From UBA3910 sp002391465 (GTDB lineage: Bacteria; Bacillota; Limnochordia; Darwinibacteriales; Darwinibacteriaceae): 64,000 bases of DNA. The stretch spans positions 1-64,000 of the forward strand of contig JASGVS010000005.1 in NCBI GenBank assembly GCA_030054835.1, read 5' to 3'. This document shows, one piece after another, positions 40,126 to 48,233 of this stretch. Each line of letters begins with the position of its first letter. Positions within the stretch are counted from its first letter, which is position 1. A model generated the notes under the pieces. The model was not told where the DNA came from. It was given only the letters and a program-made list of their open reading frames with translations, and searched no databases. A program made the position numbers and the translations under genes.

Positions 40126-41619
40126 TCAGCTTGCCTCAATATATGAACGGAGTTCTTCACCGCCCAGGGTCTCCTGTTTAAGGAGTCGCTGGGCTGTTTT
40201 TTTGATTAGTTCTTTTCTGCTGCCCAGACAAGCTTTGACGGCTACCTCAGCTCCCTGGATGATCTCTGTCACCGCCATATGAAGCCTCTCCTTCGGTAGA
40301 TGGCTGCCGACTATCCCGAGCGGTGACAAGCCTGCAAATACCATCTTTTCCGCAAGTTCTGTAGCCTTTTCAATGTCGCCCAAGGCTCCTGTAGATCGCT
40401 GGCCCAACATCAGTTCCTCACTGACTGCACCAGCAACACACACTTCAATGGCGCTGCATAGTTCGTCCCGGGTGTAGAGGTACTTATCGGCTCCGGGATT
40501 TTGCCGCATGTAGCCGAGGGCGTTGCTCCGGGGTGTGACAGTCACGGAAGCAACTGAACCAGGCCGTACGTGTTCTTGGATGAGTGCGTGGCCAACTTCA
40601 TGGAAAGCTACCCTCTCCAATTCTTCCCGGTGCGGCGTGCGGTTTGATTTCTCGCCCAGCATCACCTTCTCAATTGCTTCGCGGAGATCCATCTCCCCTA
40701 TCATCTCCCGTTCATCGCGCAGAGCGTTGATGGCAGCCTCATTTAACAAACTTTCCAGATGGGCTCCGGAAAATCCGTACGTTTCTGTAGCTATCTTCTC
40801 CAAATCTACCTCGGGGGCCAACGGTTTATTCTTAGCATGGATTTTCAGGATATGGAGCCTGCCTTCTTTATCCGGCAGATCAACTTGTACAACTCGGTCG
40901 AATCGTCCCGGTCTGAGTAGAGCAGGATCCAGTAGATCTACCCGGTTAGTGGCTCCCACCACTAACACGCGAACCGCATGTTCACTTTCAACCCCATCGA
41001 TTTGGGTCAGGAGTTCATTTAACGTTTGATCATACTCCATATGACTGTGGTTCTGACCCCGCTTGGCTCCTAACACGTCTATTTCATCGATGAAAATGAT
41101 GGCACTGGTCTTTCCCTGCTTCTGGGCTAGGGAGCGAGCCTGCTTAAAGAGCTGCCGCACCCGGCTTGCTCCAACTCCCGCATACATCTGAACAAACTGG
41201 GAGCCGGAAGCAGAAACGAAAACGGAGTCGGTGTAGTTGGCGGCCGCCTTAGCCATCAGTGTTTTGCCTGTTCCCGGAGGACCAGCCAGGAGAACTCCCC
41301 TAAGTGGCCTGATGCCCAATTGGTTCAGCTTGCCGCTTTCCTTCAAGAACAACAGCGCCTCCAAAAACTCCCGTTTTGCTGTCTCCTGACCGCCGATATC
41401 GGCGAAAGTGACGGGAGCAACCTTACTCTCATCACCCGCTGCCAGATCAGCAACACTAAACCGCCCTTGTAAGGCGCCCTGTCGGCTCAGGACTACAGCA
41501 ACCAAACCTACTAGGCTGAGGGGAAGGAAAACCATTGTGAAATCGAACCCATAAATAAGGGCCAGAACAACAAGAGCGGCTCCGACGCCAACAAGAATCT
41601 CTTTATACCTTTTACCCAT
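40126..41619 (-). CDS. FtsH-like membrane AAA+ zinc metalloprotease
   Basis: 497-residue AAA+ protease of FtsH type but without the large extracytoplasmic domain. Two N-terminal hydrophobic helices (about residues 8-22 and 25-45) are followed by the AAA module: Walker A GPPGTGKT (113-120), pore loop QFVQMYAGVG, Walker B AIIFIDEID, sensor VVGATNRVDLLDPALLRPGRFD, then the protease domain with zinc motif HEVGH (340-344) and third-ligand segment RSTGALGDIEKATE. FtsH proteins degrade membrane and short-lived proteins. The start overlaps the upstream 187-aa gene by eight bases. The canonical, longer FtsH is presumably elsewhere. Confidence 0.93.
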   Translation of the reverse strand: MGKRYKEILVGVGAALVVLALIYGFDFTMVFLPLSLVGLVAVVLSRQGALQGRFSVADLAAGDESKVAPVTFADIGGQETAKREFLEALLFLKESGKLNQLGIRPLRGVLLAGPPGTGKTLMAKAAANYTDSVFVSASGSQFVQMYAGVGASRVRQLFKQARSLAQKQGKTSAIIFIDEIDVLGAKRGQNHSHMEYDQTLNELLTQIDGVESEHAVRVLVVGATNRVDLLDPALLRPGRFDRVVQVDLPDKEGRLHILKIHAKNKPLAPEVDLEKIATETYGFSGAHLESLLNEAAINALRDEREMIGEMDLREAIEKVMLGEKSNRTPHREELERVAFHEVGHALIQEHVRPGSVASVTVTPRSNALGYMRQNPGADKYLYTRDELCSAIEVCVAGAVSEELMLGQRSTGALGDIEKATELAEKMVFAGLSPLGIVGSHLPKERLHMAVTEIIQGAEVAVKACLGSRKELIKKTAQRLLKQETLGGEELRSYIEAS

Positions 41620-42175
41620 CGGCCATCACCTGCCCAGTCTCTAGAATGGATATCCTACCTTCGCCTGCACCCCTAGCAATTACACGCTGCACATTGTTTT
41701 CACCCATTGCGAGTTCCAAGTAAATATAATCTCGATCCAAGGAGAGTTCCCATTCAAAGCTCCCATTCTTGGCTAGGCTCTCGATCCGCTCTTCCAATAA
41801 TGAAAACTCCCCAGTCATAATCGCTTCCTCCACTGCCAGTCTTATCTTTGCGTATAAATCCAGCAGCTCCTGATTTGGATTGTCCACCAGTTCAACAGTG
41901 TACACTCCCCCTGTTTCCCCGAGTATCCGTCGTACTTGTTCCATTGTTGTTCCGAGTGGCAACTGACCGCCTACTTGAAGTCTAACCTCGGTGCTTGTCC
42001 TTCCCTTGGCAATGTGAATGTCCTTAACTGAAGGCAGCATACCCAGTTCATTCTGCAGAGGGGTCAGAATCTGTGTCTGTTGGTACAGGTAACCAAGGCC
42101 CAATCCGCAGCCGGTCACTAAGAAGAAAAATATAAGAGCTGTTTTTATGGAAAACCCTCGTAAATTCATGCCCAA
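41612..42175 (-). CDS. Uncharacterised single-pass membrane protein upstream of FtsH-like gene
   Basis: 187-residue protein with one N-terminal transmembrane helix (residues 10-30, with a cysteine in the segment FFFLVTGCGLGLGYLY) and a predicted extracytoplasmic domain of strands and helices. No known domain was recognised. Its last eight bases overlap the FtsH-like gene, so they are coupled, which suggests the protein assists or is handled by the protease. The ATG at 42175 is followed by a second in-frame ATG two codons on. GGGG lies just upstream. Confidence 0.55.
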   Translation of the reverse strand: MGMNLRGFSIKTALIFFFLVTGCGLGLGYLYQQTQILTPLQNELGMLPSVKDIHIAKGRTSTEVRLQVGGQLPLGTTMEQVRRILGETGGVYTVELVDNPNQELLDLYAKIRLAVEEAIMTGEFSLLEERIESLAKNGSFEWELSLDRDYIYLELAMGENNVQRVIARGAGEGRISILETGQVMADG

Positions 42176-42207
42176 CCCCTTACTAACGTTTGTTTGTGTT
42201 ACAAAAA

Positions 42208-42235
42208 TAAAAAGGTCAGTACATAAAATACTGAC
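42208..42235 (-). terminator. Rho-independent terminator after pgsA
   Basis: On the minus strand GTCAGTA and TACTGAC pair (42235-42215), followed by CTTTTTATTTTT. It lies 19 bases after the pgsA stop codon. The stem is short at seven pairs. Confidence 0.68.
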
Positions 42236-42253
42236 ACTAATTATTATAGCACG

Positions 42254-42775
42254 TTATTCCATTGAACTTCTCAGCACATCTTGGGCCTTACGGAAATAAT
42301 CGACACCCGAGACAATCGTTGCCAGCACTGCCACCCATAGCACCAATGGTGCCCAGGAAATCCCTAGGAAAAAGGCGGTCACCGCCACAATTTGGGTGAC
42401 CGTCTTCACCTTACCCCACATGGAGGCAGGGATCACCTTTCCTTCCGCCGCCGCCAGAATGCGGAGTCCAGAAACGGCGAACTCCCTAGCTAAGATGACC
42501 AAAGCAGCCCAGGTGCTGACCTGCCCCACTTCAATCAAGCAGAGAAGGGCGGCTGTTATAAGCAGTTTATCCGCAATTGGATCAATCAGCTGACCAAAGC
42601 GGGTGATCTCTTTCCGACTCCGGGCCAAGTAACCGTCCAATGCATCTGTCAAAGCAGCCAGCAGGAAAACAGCTGTAGCGGCGAAGTTCATACTTCCAGG
42701 CTCTTGCAGATAGAGAAAAGTAAAGAGCGGTACGAGTAAAATCCGCGTCAGAGTGATGAAATTAGGCAAATTCAC
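42254..42775 (-). CDS. pgsA: CDP-diacylglycerol-glycerol-3-phosphate 3-phosphatidyltransferase
   Basis: 173-residue CDP-alcohol phosphotransferase that makes phosphatidylglycerol phosphate. The signature DALDGYLARSRKEITRFGQLIDPIADK contains the full DGx2ARx8Gx3Dx3D motif, within four to five membrane segments. Its GTG start (42775) overlaps the end of rimO by 14 bases and directly precedes the conserved NLPNFITLTRILLVP; longer in-frame extensions are excluded because they run far into rimO. rimO, pgsA and cinA-recA genes are adjacent in many clostridia. Confidence 0.95.
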   Translation of the reverse strand: MNLPNFITLTRILLVPLFTFLYLQEPGSMNFAATAVFLLAALTDALDGYLARSRKEITRFGQLIDPIADKLLITAALLCLIEVGQVSTWAALVILAREFAVSGLRILAAAEGKVIPASMWGKVKTVTQIVAVTAFFLGISWAPLVLWVAVLATIVSGVDYFRKAQDVLRSSME

Positions 42776-44093
42776 TTTCTTCCACCACCTCTCCAACGAG
42801 ATCGTAAGCGTGTGCAGCTGTGATCCGAACCGTGACCATGTCACCAGACTGCAAATTACCTCTACCCACGTAGACGACACCATCCACATCTGGGGCTTGC
42901 CCACCGTGTCTTCCCACCATCACGAGCTCAGACTCTTCCGATGGGAACTCCACTAGAATCTCCATTTCTTCCCCTACAAGCTTTTCATTGAGCCCTTGGG
43001 AGATCTTCTGCTGCAGAAGCATAGCCTGACGGTAGCGGCGCTCCTTCGTTTCCTCGTCGATCTGCCCTTCGTAATCATGGGCGGCAGAGTCTTCCTCTCT
43101 GGAGTACTTGAAAATCCCCACATGGTTCAGCTGTTTCTCTTCTAGGAAGCGAAGCAGTTCCTGGAAATCCTCCTCTGTCTCACCAGGGAAGCCCACGATG
43201 AACGAGCTGCGAATAAACACACCGGGAATGCGCTCTCGAATCTTTTCTATTAGTGCAGCTGTCGATGCAAAATCACCCGGCCTCCTCATCTTGCGTAAAA
43301 CATTACCGGAAACATGTTGCAGAGGTAAGTCAACGTACTTCACCAGCTTCGGCTCCCGGGCGATCAGTTCCAGAAGCTCGTCTGTAATGCTGGTGGGATA
43401 GGTATAGAGTACGCGAATACGGGGAATATCAAGCTGGACCAGTTCCGTGAGGAGTTCAACCAAATTGGTTCCTAAGTCCCGTCCGTAAACGGTGGTATCT
43501 TGAGCAACAACCGCTATTTCCTTCACCCCATTGGCCGCTAACCCTTTTGCTTCTTTAATGATTGCTTGAGGCGTTCTACTGCGGTATTTGCCCCTAATAG
43601 TTGGAATGACGCAAAAGGCACAGCGGTGAGAACACCCTTCCGCTATCTTCAGGTAGGTGAAGTGACTGCCGGTTGTGGACACCCTAGTGAAATCGCGGCT
43701 GTAATCAAAAAGCTCATGGGATTTTTCCTTAACGCGCTGGCCCGCCAAGACCCTTTCAATTACCGATGGCACCATGTCCAGTTCGTTTGTTCCTAACAGA
43801 GCATCAATCTCCGGAATCTCTGCCCAGAGCTCTTCCGAATACCTCTGAGACAGACATCCCATCACGATCAGGCCTTTACAATTACCAACCTCTTTATACT
43901 CAGCCATTTCCAAAATGGCATCTATGGACTCTTCTTTAGCACTCTCAATAAACCCGCACGTGTTCACGATTATTATCTCCGCCTCGCGGGGATCACTAAC
44001 AATCTCGTGAGCTGCTCCAGTCAAAAATCCTAAGACAATTTCGGTATCAACCAGATTCTTGGCACATCCTAACGATACAACACCTATTTTCAT
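42762..44093 (-). CDS. rimO: Ribosomal protein S12 methylthiotransferase RimO
   Basis: 443-residue radical SAM methylthiotransferase that modifies an aspartate of ribosomal protein S12. The N-terminal UPF0004 domain has cluster cysteines C10, C46 and C80; the radical SAM cluster is CSHRCAFC (C154, C158, C161); the C-terminal TRAM domain occupies the last 65 residues. The gene opens the rimO-pgsA pair and is divergent from the ATP synthase operon. Confidence 0.96.
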   Translation of the reverse strand: MKIGVVSLGCAKNLVDTEIVLGFLTGAAHEIVSDPREAEIIIVNTCGFIESAKEESIDAILEMAEYKEVGNCKGLIVMGCLSQRYSEELWAEIPEIDALLGTNELDMVPSVIERVLAGQRVKEKSHELFDYSRDFTRVSTTGSHFTYLKIAEGCSHRCAFCVIPTIRGKYRSRTPQAIIKEAKGLAANGVKEIAVVAQDTTVYGRDLGTNLVELLTELVQLDIPRIRVLYTYPTSITDELLELIAREPKLVKYVDLPLQHVSGNVLRKMRRPGDFASTAALIEKIRERIPGVFIRSSFIVGFPGETEEDFQELLRFLEEKQLNHVGIFKYSREEDSAAHDYEGQIDEETKERRYRQAMLLQQKISQGLNEKLVGEEMEILVEFPSEESELVMVGRHGGQAPDVDGVVYVGRGNLQSGDMVTVRITAAHAYDLVGEVVEESEFA

Positions 44094-44192
44094 GCACGAT
44101 CTCCTTACATGTCATCATCTACTGTTCAAACCTTCGCTAATCCCCGGAGCATTCCTGCTCTTGTGGGGACCGGCGTCTCGGTCAACTGTGAC

Positions 44193-44222
44193 TTGAATAC
44201 TCTCGTATGTACATGGTATCAT
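44193..44222 (+). promoter_or_regulatory. Sigma-A promoter of the ATP synthase operon
   Basis: TTGAAT (44193-44198) and TATCAT (44217-44222) are 18 bases apart, and TGG precedes the -10, giving an extended -10. It lies about 100 bases before the first gene of the operon. Confidence 0.58.
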
Positions 44223-44320
44223 AGTTTTGGAGAGGACGGCGCTAAGTTTTTTCCTGAGAAGGAAAATGATCCTTAATGTGGAACATGGTTAAAGAGCTCT
44301 CGACCAGGAAAGGAGCACAT

Positions 44321-44542
44321 ATGAAGGGAAACCTGAAGTACCTTTCACTGATTACGCAAATTGGATTGGGCATCACGGTTTCCGTCGCTTTTTTTACCTT
44401 TCTAGGGTTATACTTAGATCGCTTGCTGGGTACTCGGGCAGTCTTCACCCTCATATTGGTCATTATCGGTTGCATCTCTGCCCTCTGGTCTACATTTAAG
44501 CTAATCCTGGAAACAGAACGGCAAAATTCGGAGCGCAAGTGA
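44321..44542 (+). CDS. AtpZ/AtpI-family ATP synthase accessory protein
   Basis: 73-residue protein with two transmembrane helices (residues 6-28 and 38-60), resembling AtpZ/AtpI family proteins that precede ATP synthase operons and help assemble the c ring or take up Mg2+/Ca2+. The start ATG at 44321 follows AAAGGAG by five or six bases. The next gene starts within its last codons, so the two are coupled. It is the first gene of the operon. Confidence 0.82.
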   Translation: MKGNLKYLSLITQIGLGITVSVAFFTFLGLYLDRLLGTRAVFTLILVIIGCISALWSTFKLILETERQNSERK

Positions 44543-44922
44543 TGTTTAATGAAAACCATGTATTACGAACGACAATCCAGCTAACGCTGATTTCCGGCGC
44601 AGTTTTTTTAGTTTTCCAAAGCCGAATTGCCTTTGGACTCATGTTAGGGGGATTCATGGCGAGCTTAGCCTTTCGCCTGATGATCATCGATGCCACCAAG
44701 CTCTTGGATTTTGCAGTGGGAGCTCCCTTATCTAGAAAGCAAGTTAAGCGCTATAATCGACGGGCATATCTAAAACGATATTTGCTCTACACTGCAGCCT
44801 TAGCGGCGGCGATCTCAAGCCCGTATCTCAGTTTTTTTGCCGCATTGGTCGGACTATTAATGCCTAAAATTGCCATTGTTTATCTCATGTTTCGAAGGAG
44901 GATGCTAAACGATGGAACCTAA
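44542..44922 (+). CDS. atpI: ATP synthase subunit I-like protein
   Basis: 126-residue hydrophobic protein with four transmembrane segments, matching the ATP synthase I chain. A basic loop (LSRKQVKRYNRRAYLKRY) lies in the middle. AtpI supports assembly of the c ring and is not part of the final enzyme. The ATG at 44542 overlaps the previous stop codon; a GTG one codon earlier (44539) is an alternative. Its end overlaps atpB by 11 bases. Confidence 0.78.
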   Translation: MFNENHVLRTTIQLTLISGAVFLVFQSRIAFGLMLGGFMASLAFRLMIIDATKLLDFAVGAPLSRKQVKRYNRRAYLKRYLLYTAALAAAISSPYLSFFAALVGLLMPKIAIVYLMFRRRMLNDGT

Positions 44923-45556
44923 GGTTCTCTTTTATATCAAATCATTTCCAGTGAGTGAACCCATCCTCTGGACTTGGATTGTAATGGCCGTAATCGGCCT
45001 AACCTGTTTCATCCTTACCAGAAATCTGAAAAAGGTACCAAAGGGCGTACAGCATTTTCTAGAGTTATCGGTACTGGGCATTGAAAAACTTGTATCCGAT
45101 GACTTAGGATCCCATGGAAGGCCCTTTGTTCCCCTTATTTTGATGGTGGCTGGCTTTGTCCTGGTATCAAACCTAATCGGTGTTGTTCCTGGTGCCTTTT
45201 CACCTACTGCAGATCTGTCATCCACGGTTGCGTTGGCTGTGTTGGTGTACGTAATCGGCACCGTCGGAGCCATTCGCAAAAATGGCTTCAAAGCGTGGAT
45301 CAAAGGCTTTTTTGAACCGTATTGGATCCTGTTTCCCATCAACTTAGCTGGTGAAATTTCGCAGGTAATATCCCATTCGTTCCGCCTTTACGGCAACATT
45401 TTCGGGGGCGGCATTCTTCTCACCGTCCTCTATATGATGGCTCCCTACATTGCCCCTGTACCTGTCATAGCCTGGTTTGGCGTTTTAATGGGAGCGATAC
45501 AGGCTGCGGTGTTTACCATGCTGTCCATAGCATACATACAGCTTAAGCTGTTTTAG
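44912..45556 (+). CDS. atpB: ATP synthase F0 subunit a
   Basis: 214-residue membrane subunit that provides the ion half-channels against the c ring. It has five to six transmembrane segments; the essential arginine is in the segment SHSFRLYGNIFGGGIL, and the final helix AVFTMLSIAYIQLKLF is typical. The protein is on the short side for the family. AAGGAGG lies ten bases before the ATG. It is followed by atpE after 35 bases. Confidence 0.95.
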   Translation: MEPKVLFYIKSFPVSEPILWTWIVMAVIGLTCFILTRNLKKVPKGVQHFLELSVLGIEKLVSDDLGSHGRPFVPLILMVAGFVLVSNLIGVVPGAFSPTADLSSTVALAVLVYVIGTVGAIRKNGFKAWIKGFFEPYWILFPINLAGEISQVISHSFRLYGNIFGGGILLTVLYMMAPYIAPVPVIAWFGVLMGAIQAAVFTMLSIAYIQLKLF

Positions 45557-45591
45557 GCATTAGGGAGAGATTTGAAGGGAGGGAGATAGAA

Positions 45592-45867
45592 ATGATGGAA
45601 CTCGCTATTGTAATTGCCGCCACAGTAATCGCCTCGAGCATAGCACTTTTATCAGGGGGTATGGTCGGAATTGGTGAGGGTTATGCTGCTGCTAAAGCAG
45701 TAGAAGCCATTGCCCGTCAGCCGGAGATGTCTGGTGAAATCCGCACCACGATGATCATTGGTCAGGCCATTAGTGAATCGGGGGCTATCTACTCATTAGC
45801 CGTCGTTTTGCTTCTCATGTTTACCGTGGTTTTGCCCCTAGTAGATCGCTTCTTAGAGCTACTATAA
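45592..45867 (+). CDS. atpE: ATP synthase F0 subunit c
   Basis: 91-residue hairpin protein of the rotor ring. Helix 1 holds GGMVGIGEGYAAAKAVEA and helix 2 holds GQAISESGAIYSLAVV. Residues E29, E62, S63 and Y67 match the ligands of Na+-binding c rings; E29 stands where glutamine is found in Ilyobacter and glutamate in Fusobacterium, so this is a two-carboxylate motif. The enzyme is therefore likely Na+-driven. A good GGGAGGGAG site precedes the ATG. Confidence 0.96.
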   Translation: MMELAIVIAATVIASSIALLSGGMVGIGEGYAAAKAVEAIARQPEMSGEIRTTMIIGQAISESGAIYSLAVVLLLMFTVVLPLVDRFLELL

Positions 45868-45918
45868 TCGGCCGGGGTGCTGGCGCACCCCTCTTCCCCA
45901 ATTTGTTGCAGAGGGTGA

Positions 45919-46422
45919 ATGCTGTTGATTGAACAGAATGTTTTTATTGCTCAAACGATTAACTTTATCCTGTTAATCGCCATAATGTATTACTTCTTAC
46001 AAAAACCGGTGCGTAAAATCATCGATGAACGTACTGCTGAAATTGAGGGGCAGATCAAATCGGCAGAAGAGAATCAACGGGTTGCCGAAGAACTCCGCGC
46101 AGAGCTGGAAAAACAGCTCAGCGAAAGTAAGCAGCAGGCACGAGCCATTTTAGATGATGCTGCCAAAAAGGCGGAAGCTGTGCAAAATGAAATCATTAAG
46201 GAAGCACAGAGAGAAGCGCAGGCCATTATCGCCAACGCAAAGGAAGCCGCTCAGCGCGAAAGGGAAAAGGCTTGGACCGAACTCAAGGCGGAAGTGGGCG
46301 ATCTCTCCCTTCTCCTCGCTTCTAGAGTCATCGGTGAAACATTAGAATCTAAAAAGCATCAGCATCTCATTGACCAAACACTGAGTCAGCTGGAAAGCTT
46401 AAAGAGTGAGCAGATCCAATGA
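45919..46422 (+). CDS. atpF: ATP synthase F0 subunit b
   Basis: 167-residue stator subunit: one N-terminal transmembrane helix (residues 6-26) followed by a long charged helix of repeated alanine and glutamate/lysine (about 40-150), as in subunit b. The typical opening QTINFILLIAIMYYFLQKPV is present. GAGGGTGA precedes the ATG. Its last four bases overlap atpH. Confidence 0.94.
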   Translation: MLLIEQNVFIAQTINFILLIAIMYYFLQKPVRKIIDERTAEIEGQIKSAEENQRVAEELRAELEKQLSESKQQARAILDDAAKKAEAVQNEIIKEAQREAQAIIANAKEAAQREREKAWTELKAEVGDLSLLLASRVIGETLESKKHQHLIDQTLSQLESLKSEQIQ

Positions 46423-46949
46423 GTAGACACACTAACCAAATTGCGAAACGCTATGCAGCGGCGCTTTTTCAATCAGTGCCTAAGGCTGATGTGCGTTCGG
46501 TCGGAGAGGAATTTCAGACGCTGATCAAGGTACTAGAGGATCCAAAGGTCCAAGGGGTGTTTATGCATCCCCGCACCGGAACTGAGCGTAAGCAAGAACT
46601 CATTCGCCTCATGGGTTTCTCCCCAACTCTGGAGAATTTCCTTCTGTTTGTTGTGGAAAAAGGCCGGGAAGCTTGGCTTGAGCAAATTGCCCAGGAGTTC
46701 GAATTGCTAGTCCTGGATTCGGAGCAAAAGACTATTGCAGAGGTGACCTCAGCCGTAACCCTCTCGGATGAGGTTCTGGAGGAACTTGAGGCCAAGCTGA
46801 GCCGCTTAACCGCTAAGACCGTCCTAGTGCGAACAAACATCGACCCCGCCATTGGCGGTGGCTTGGTTATCAAAGTGGATGGTCGAGTGATTGACGGAAG
46901 TGTGAGAAACACGCTACAGAAATTGAAGTATCGCTTAACTGCAAACTAG
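46419..46949 (+). CDS. atpH: ATP synthase F1 subunit delta
   Basis: 176-residue peripheral stalk subunit linking b to the alpha subunits. The signature opening (NQIAKRYAAALFQ) and the C-terminal DPAIGGGLVIKVDGRVIDGSVRNTLQKLK are diagnostic. It overlaps atpF by four bases. Unusually for Bacillota, a strong terminator follows at once, and no alpha, gamma, beta or epsilon genes are downstream. Confidence 0.95.
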   Translation: MSRHTNQIAKRYAAALFQSVPKADVRSVGEEFQTLIKVLEDPKVQGVFMHPRTGTERKQELIRLMGFSPTLENFLLFVVEKGREAWLEQIAQEFELLVLDSEQKTIAEVTSAVTLSDEVLEELEAKLSRLTAKTVLVRTNIDPAIGGGLVIKVDGRVIDGSVRNTLQKLKYRLTAN

Positions 46950-46953
46950 AAAT

Positions 46954-46987
46954 AAGTCCTCGGTGATGACACACCGGGACTTTTTTT
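46954..46987 (+). terminator. Rho-independent terminator after atpH
   Basis: Hairpin with AAGTCC-CGGTG arms (46954-46982) with a one-base mismatch, followed by seven T. It begins five bases after the atpH stop codon. Confidence 0.88.
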
Positions 46988-47037
46988 GTACTCTATTCCC
47001 CACTGCACGATATTTTCCAATTAAGAAGGAGAAGTAT

Positions 47038-47058
47038 TACTAAGTCCCGAACTTAGTA
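47038..47058 (+). promoter_or_regulatory. Palindrome upstream of tpx (possible operator)
   Basis: A perfect inverted repeat, TACTAAGT and ACTTAGTA separated by CCCGA, lies 28 bases before the tpx start codon. It is close to a TATTAC -10-like sequence (47035-47040). The length and position suit a repressor site; the cognate regulator is unknown. Confidence 0.5.
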
Positions 47059-47085
47059 TCTAATATCAAGTAGAGGAGAGAGAAT

Positions 47086-47592
47086 ATGGAAAAGCGACGC
47101 GTTACTATGCAAGGTGATGCTTTGACAGCTGTTGGTATGCCCCTCGCTGTAGGAGCAAAAGCACCTGACTTCAAACTTACGGCAACAGACCTAAGTCAAA
47201 AGACTCTCGCCGATTTTGGCGATCAAGTGAAGTTGATCAGCATTGTACCCTCCCTAGATACGGGTGTATGCGATCAACAGACCAGACGGTTTAACGAAGA
47301 ACTGAGCAGGCTGGATGGTGCGGTCGTAATTACGGTGAGTGTTGACCTACCCTTCGCGCAAAAACGATGGTGCGGAAGCGCCGGCCTAGACGGAGCCATC
47401 ACCCTCTCCGATCACCGGGATGTATCCTTTGGCCTAGCATACGGCGTGGTAATTGAGGAGCTCCGTCTACTGGCTCGTGCCGTTCTTGTCCTGGATCGAA
47501 AGAACACCATAACCTATGTCGAATACCTGGAGGAAATGACTGACCATCCCAACTACGATGTTGCTTTAGAACAGGTTAAGGCACTGTTGTAA
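47086..47592 (+). CDS. tpx: Thiol peroxidase Tpx
   Basis: 168-residue peroxiredoxin of the Tpx type, which reduces hydrogen and organic peroxides with thioredoxin. The peroxidatic cysteine is C62 in LDTGVCDQQTRRF and the resolving cysteine C96 in KRWCGSAG, with the usual spacing. It is a single gene with a terminator after it and a palindrome upstream. In an anaerobe it would serve for oxidative protection. AGAGGAGAG precedes the ATG. Confidence 0.95.
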   Translation: MEKRRVTMQGDALTAVGMPLAVGAKAPDFKLTATDLSQKTLADFGDQVKLISIVPSLDTGVCDQQTRRFNEELSRLDGAVVITVSVDLPFAQKRWCGSAGLDGAITLSDHRDVSFGLAYGVVIEELRLLARAVLVLDRKNTITYVEYLEEMTDHPNYDVALEQVKALL

Positions 47593-47596
47593 AAAC

Positions 47597-47622
47597 AAAA
47601 CCCGGGCAACTGCCCGGGTTTT
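47597..47622 (+). terminator. Bidirectional terminator (tpx / nitroreductase)
   Basis: Perfect palindrome with AAAACCCGGGCA arms and T/A tracts on both sides, lying between the convergent tpx and nitroreductase genes. It begins four bases after the tpx stop. Confidence 0.9.
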
Positions 47623-47625
47623 CCT

Positions 47626-48147
47626 TTATCCCTTCCATCCATTCCAGCTTACGATTTCCTCCAAGTCCCTTCGTTTCTTTTGAGGTACCGGTCCACTGCC
47701 TGGATAGCCAACCGGAATCAAAGCGATGGGCTCTAAGTTAGCAGGCAAGCCCAGGGCTTGCTTTACATGCTCTGCATCAAAAGCACACACCCAACAGGTG
47801 CCGAGGCCTAACGCCGTGGCAGCTAAGATCAGATGATCCACCGCAATTGCCACATCCACATCGCAGTGGTCCTTTCCGTCTTTCCTTTTCCAAGAACGTT
47901 CATGATTGCCACAGGCTACGATGATCACGGGTGCTGTCTGGAGCCACTCTCCCCTGTAACCTTCGCAAATCTCCTTTTTGAGTTCAGCATCAGTTGCCAC
48001 GATGAACTGCCAGGGTTGGTAGTTGACCGCACTCGGAGCTAGTCTGGCCGCTTCTAGGATTTGTACTATTTTCTCCCTCTCCACCGCCTGGCTGCTGAAA
48101 GTACGCACAGAGTAGCGCTGGCCGATCAGGTCAAAAATTTGGGACAC
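47626..48147 (-). CDS. FMN-dependent nitroreductase family protein
   Basis: 173-residue nitroreductase-fold flavoprotein. The FMN phosphate pocket is in RYSVRTFS (near the N-terminus) and the helix ILEAARLAPSAVNYQPWQFIV is typical; the AATALGLGTCWVCAFD segment and PVGYPGSGPVP complete the family pattern. It may reduce nitro compounds, quinones or other acceptors. The GTG start (48147) has GGGGGG upstream; an ATG at 48168 is less likely. It converges with tpx and shares its terminator. Confidence 0.9.
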   Translation of the reverse strand: MSQIFDLIGQRYSVRTFSSQAVEREKIVQILEAARLAPSAVNYQPWQFIVATDAELKKEICEGYRGEWLQTAPVIIVACGNHERSWKRKDGKDHCDVDVAIAVDHLILAATALGLGTCWVCAFDAEHVKQALGLPANLEPIALIPVGYPGSGPVPQKKRRDLEEIVSWNGWKG

Positions 48148-48176
48148 ACGCTCACCCCCCATCTCCACTTTCTACG

Positions 48177-48208
48177 AAAAAAATAGGCATCCACAAGGGA
48201 TGCCTATT
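48177..48208 (-). terminator. Rho-independent terminator after the peptide-binding protein gene
   Basis: Perfect hairpin (AATAGGCAT arms, 48208-48182 on the minus strand) followed by seven T. It lies 26 bases after the stop codon of the binding protein gene. Confidence 0.9.
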
Positions 48209-48233
48209 CTCTTATCGTTGTTTGGAACTTCTC

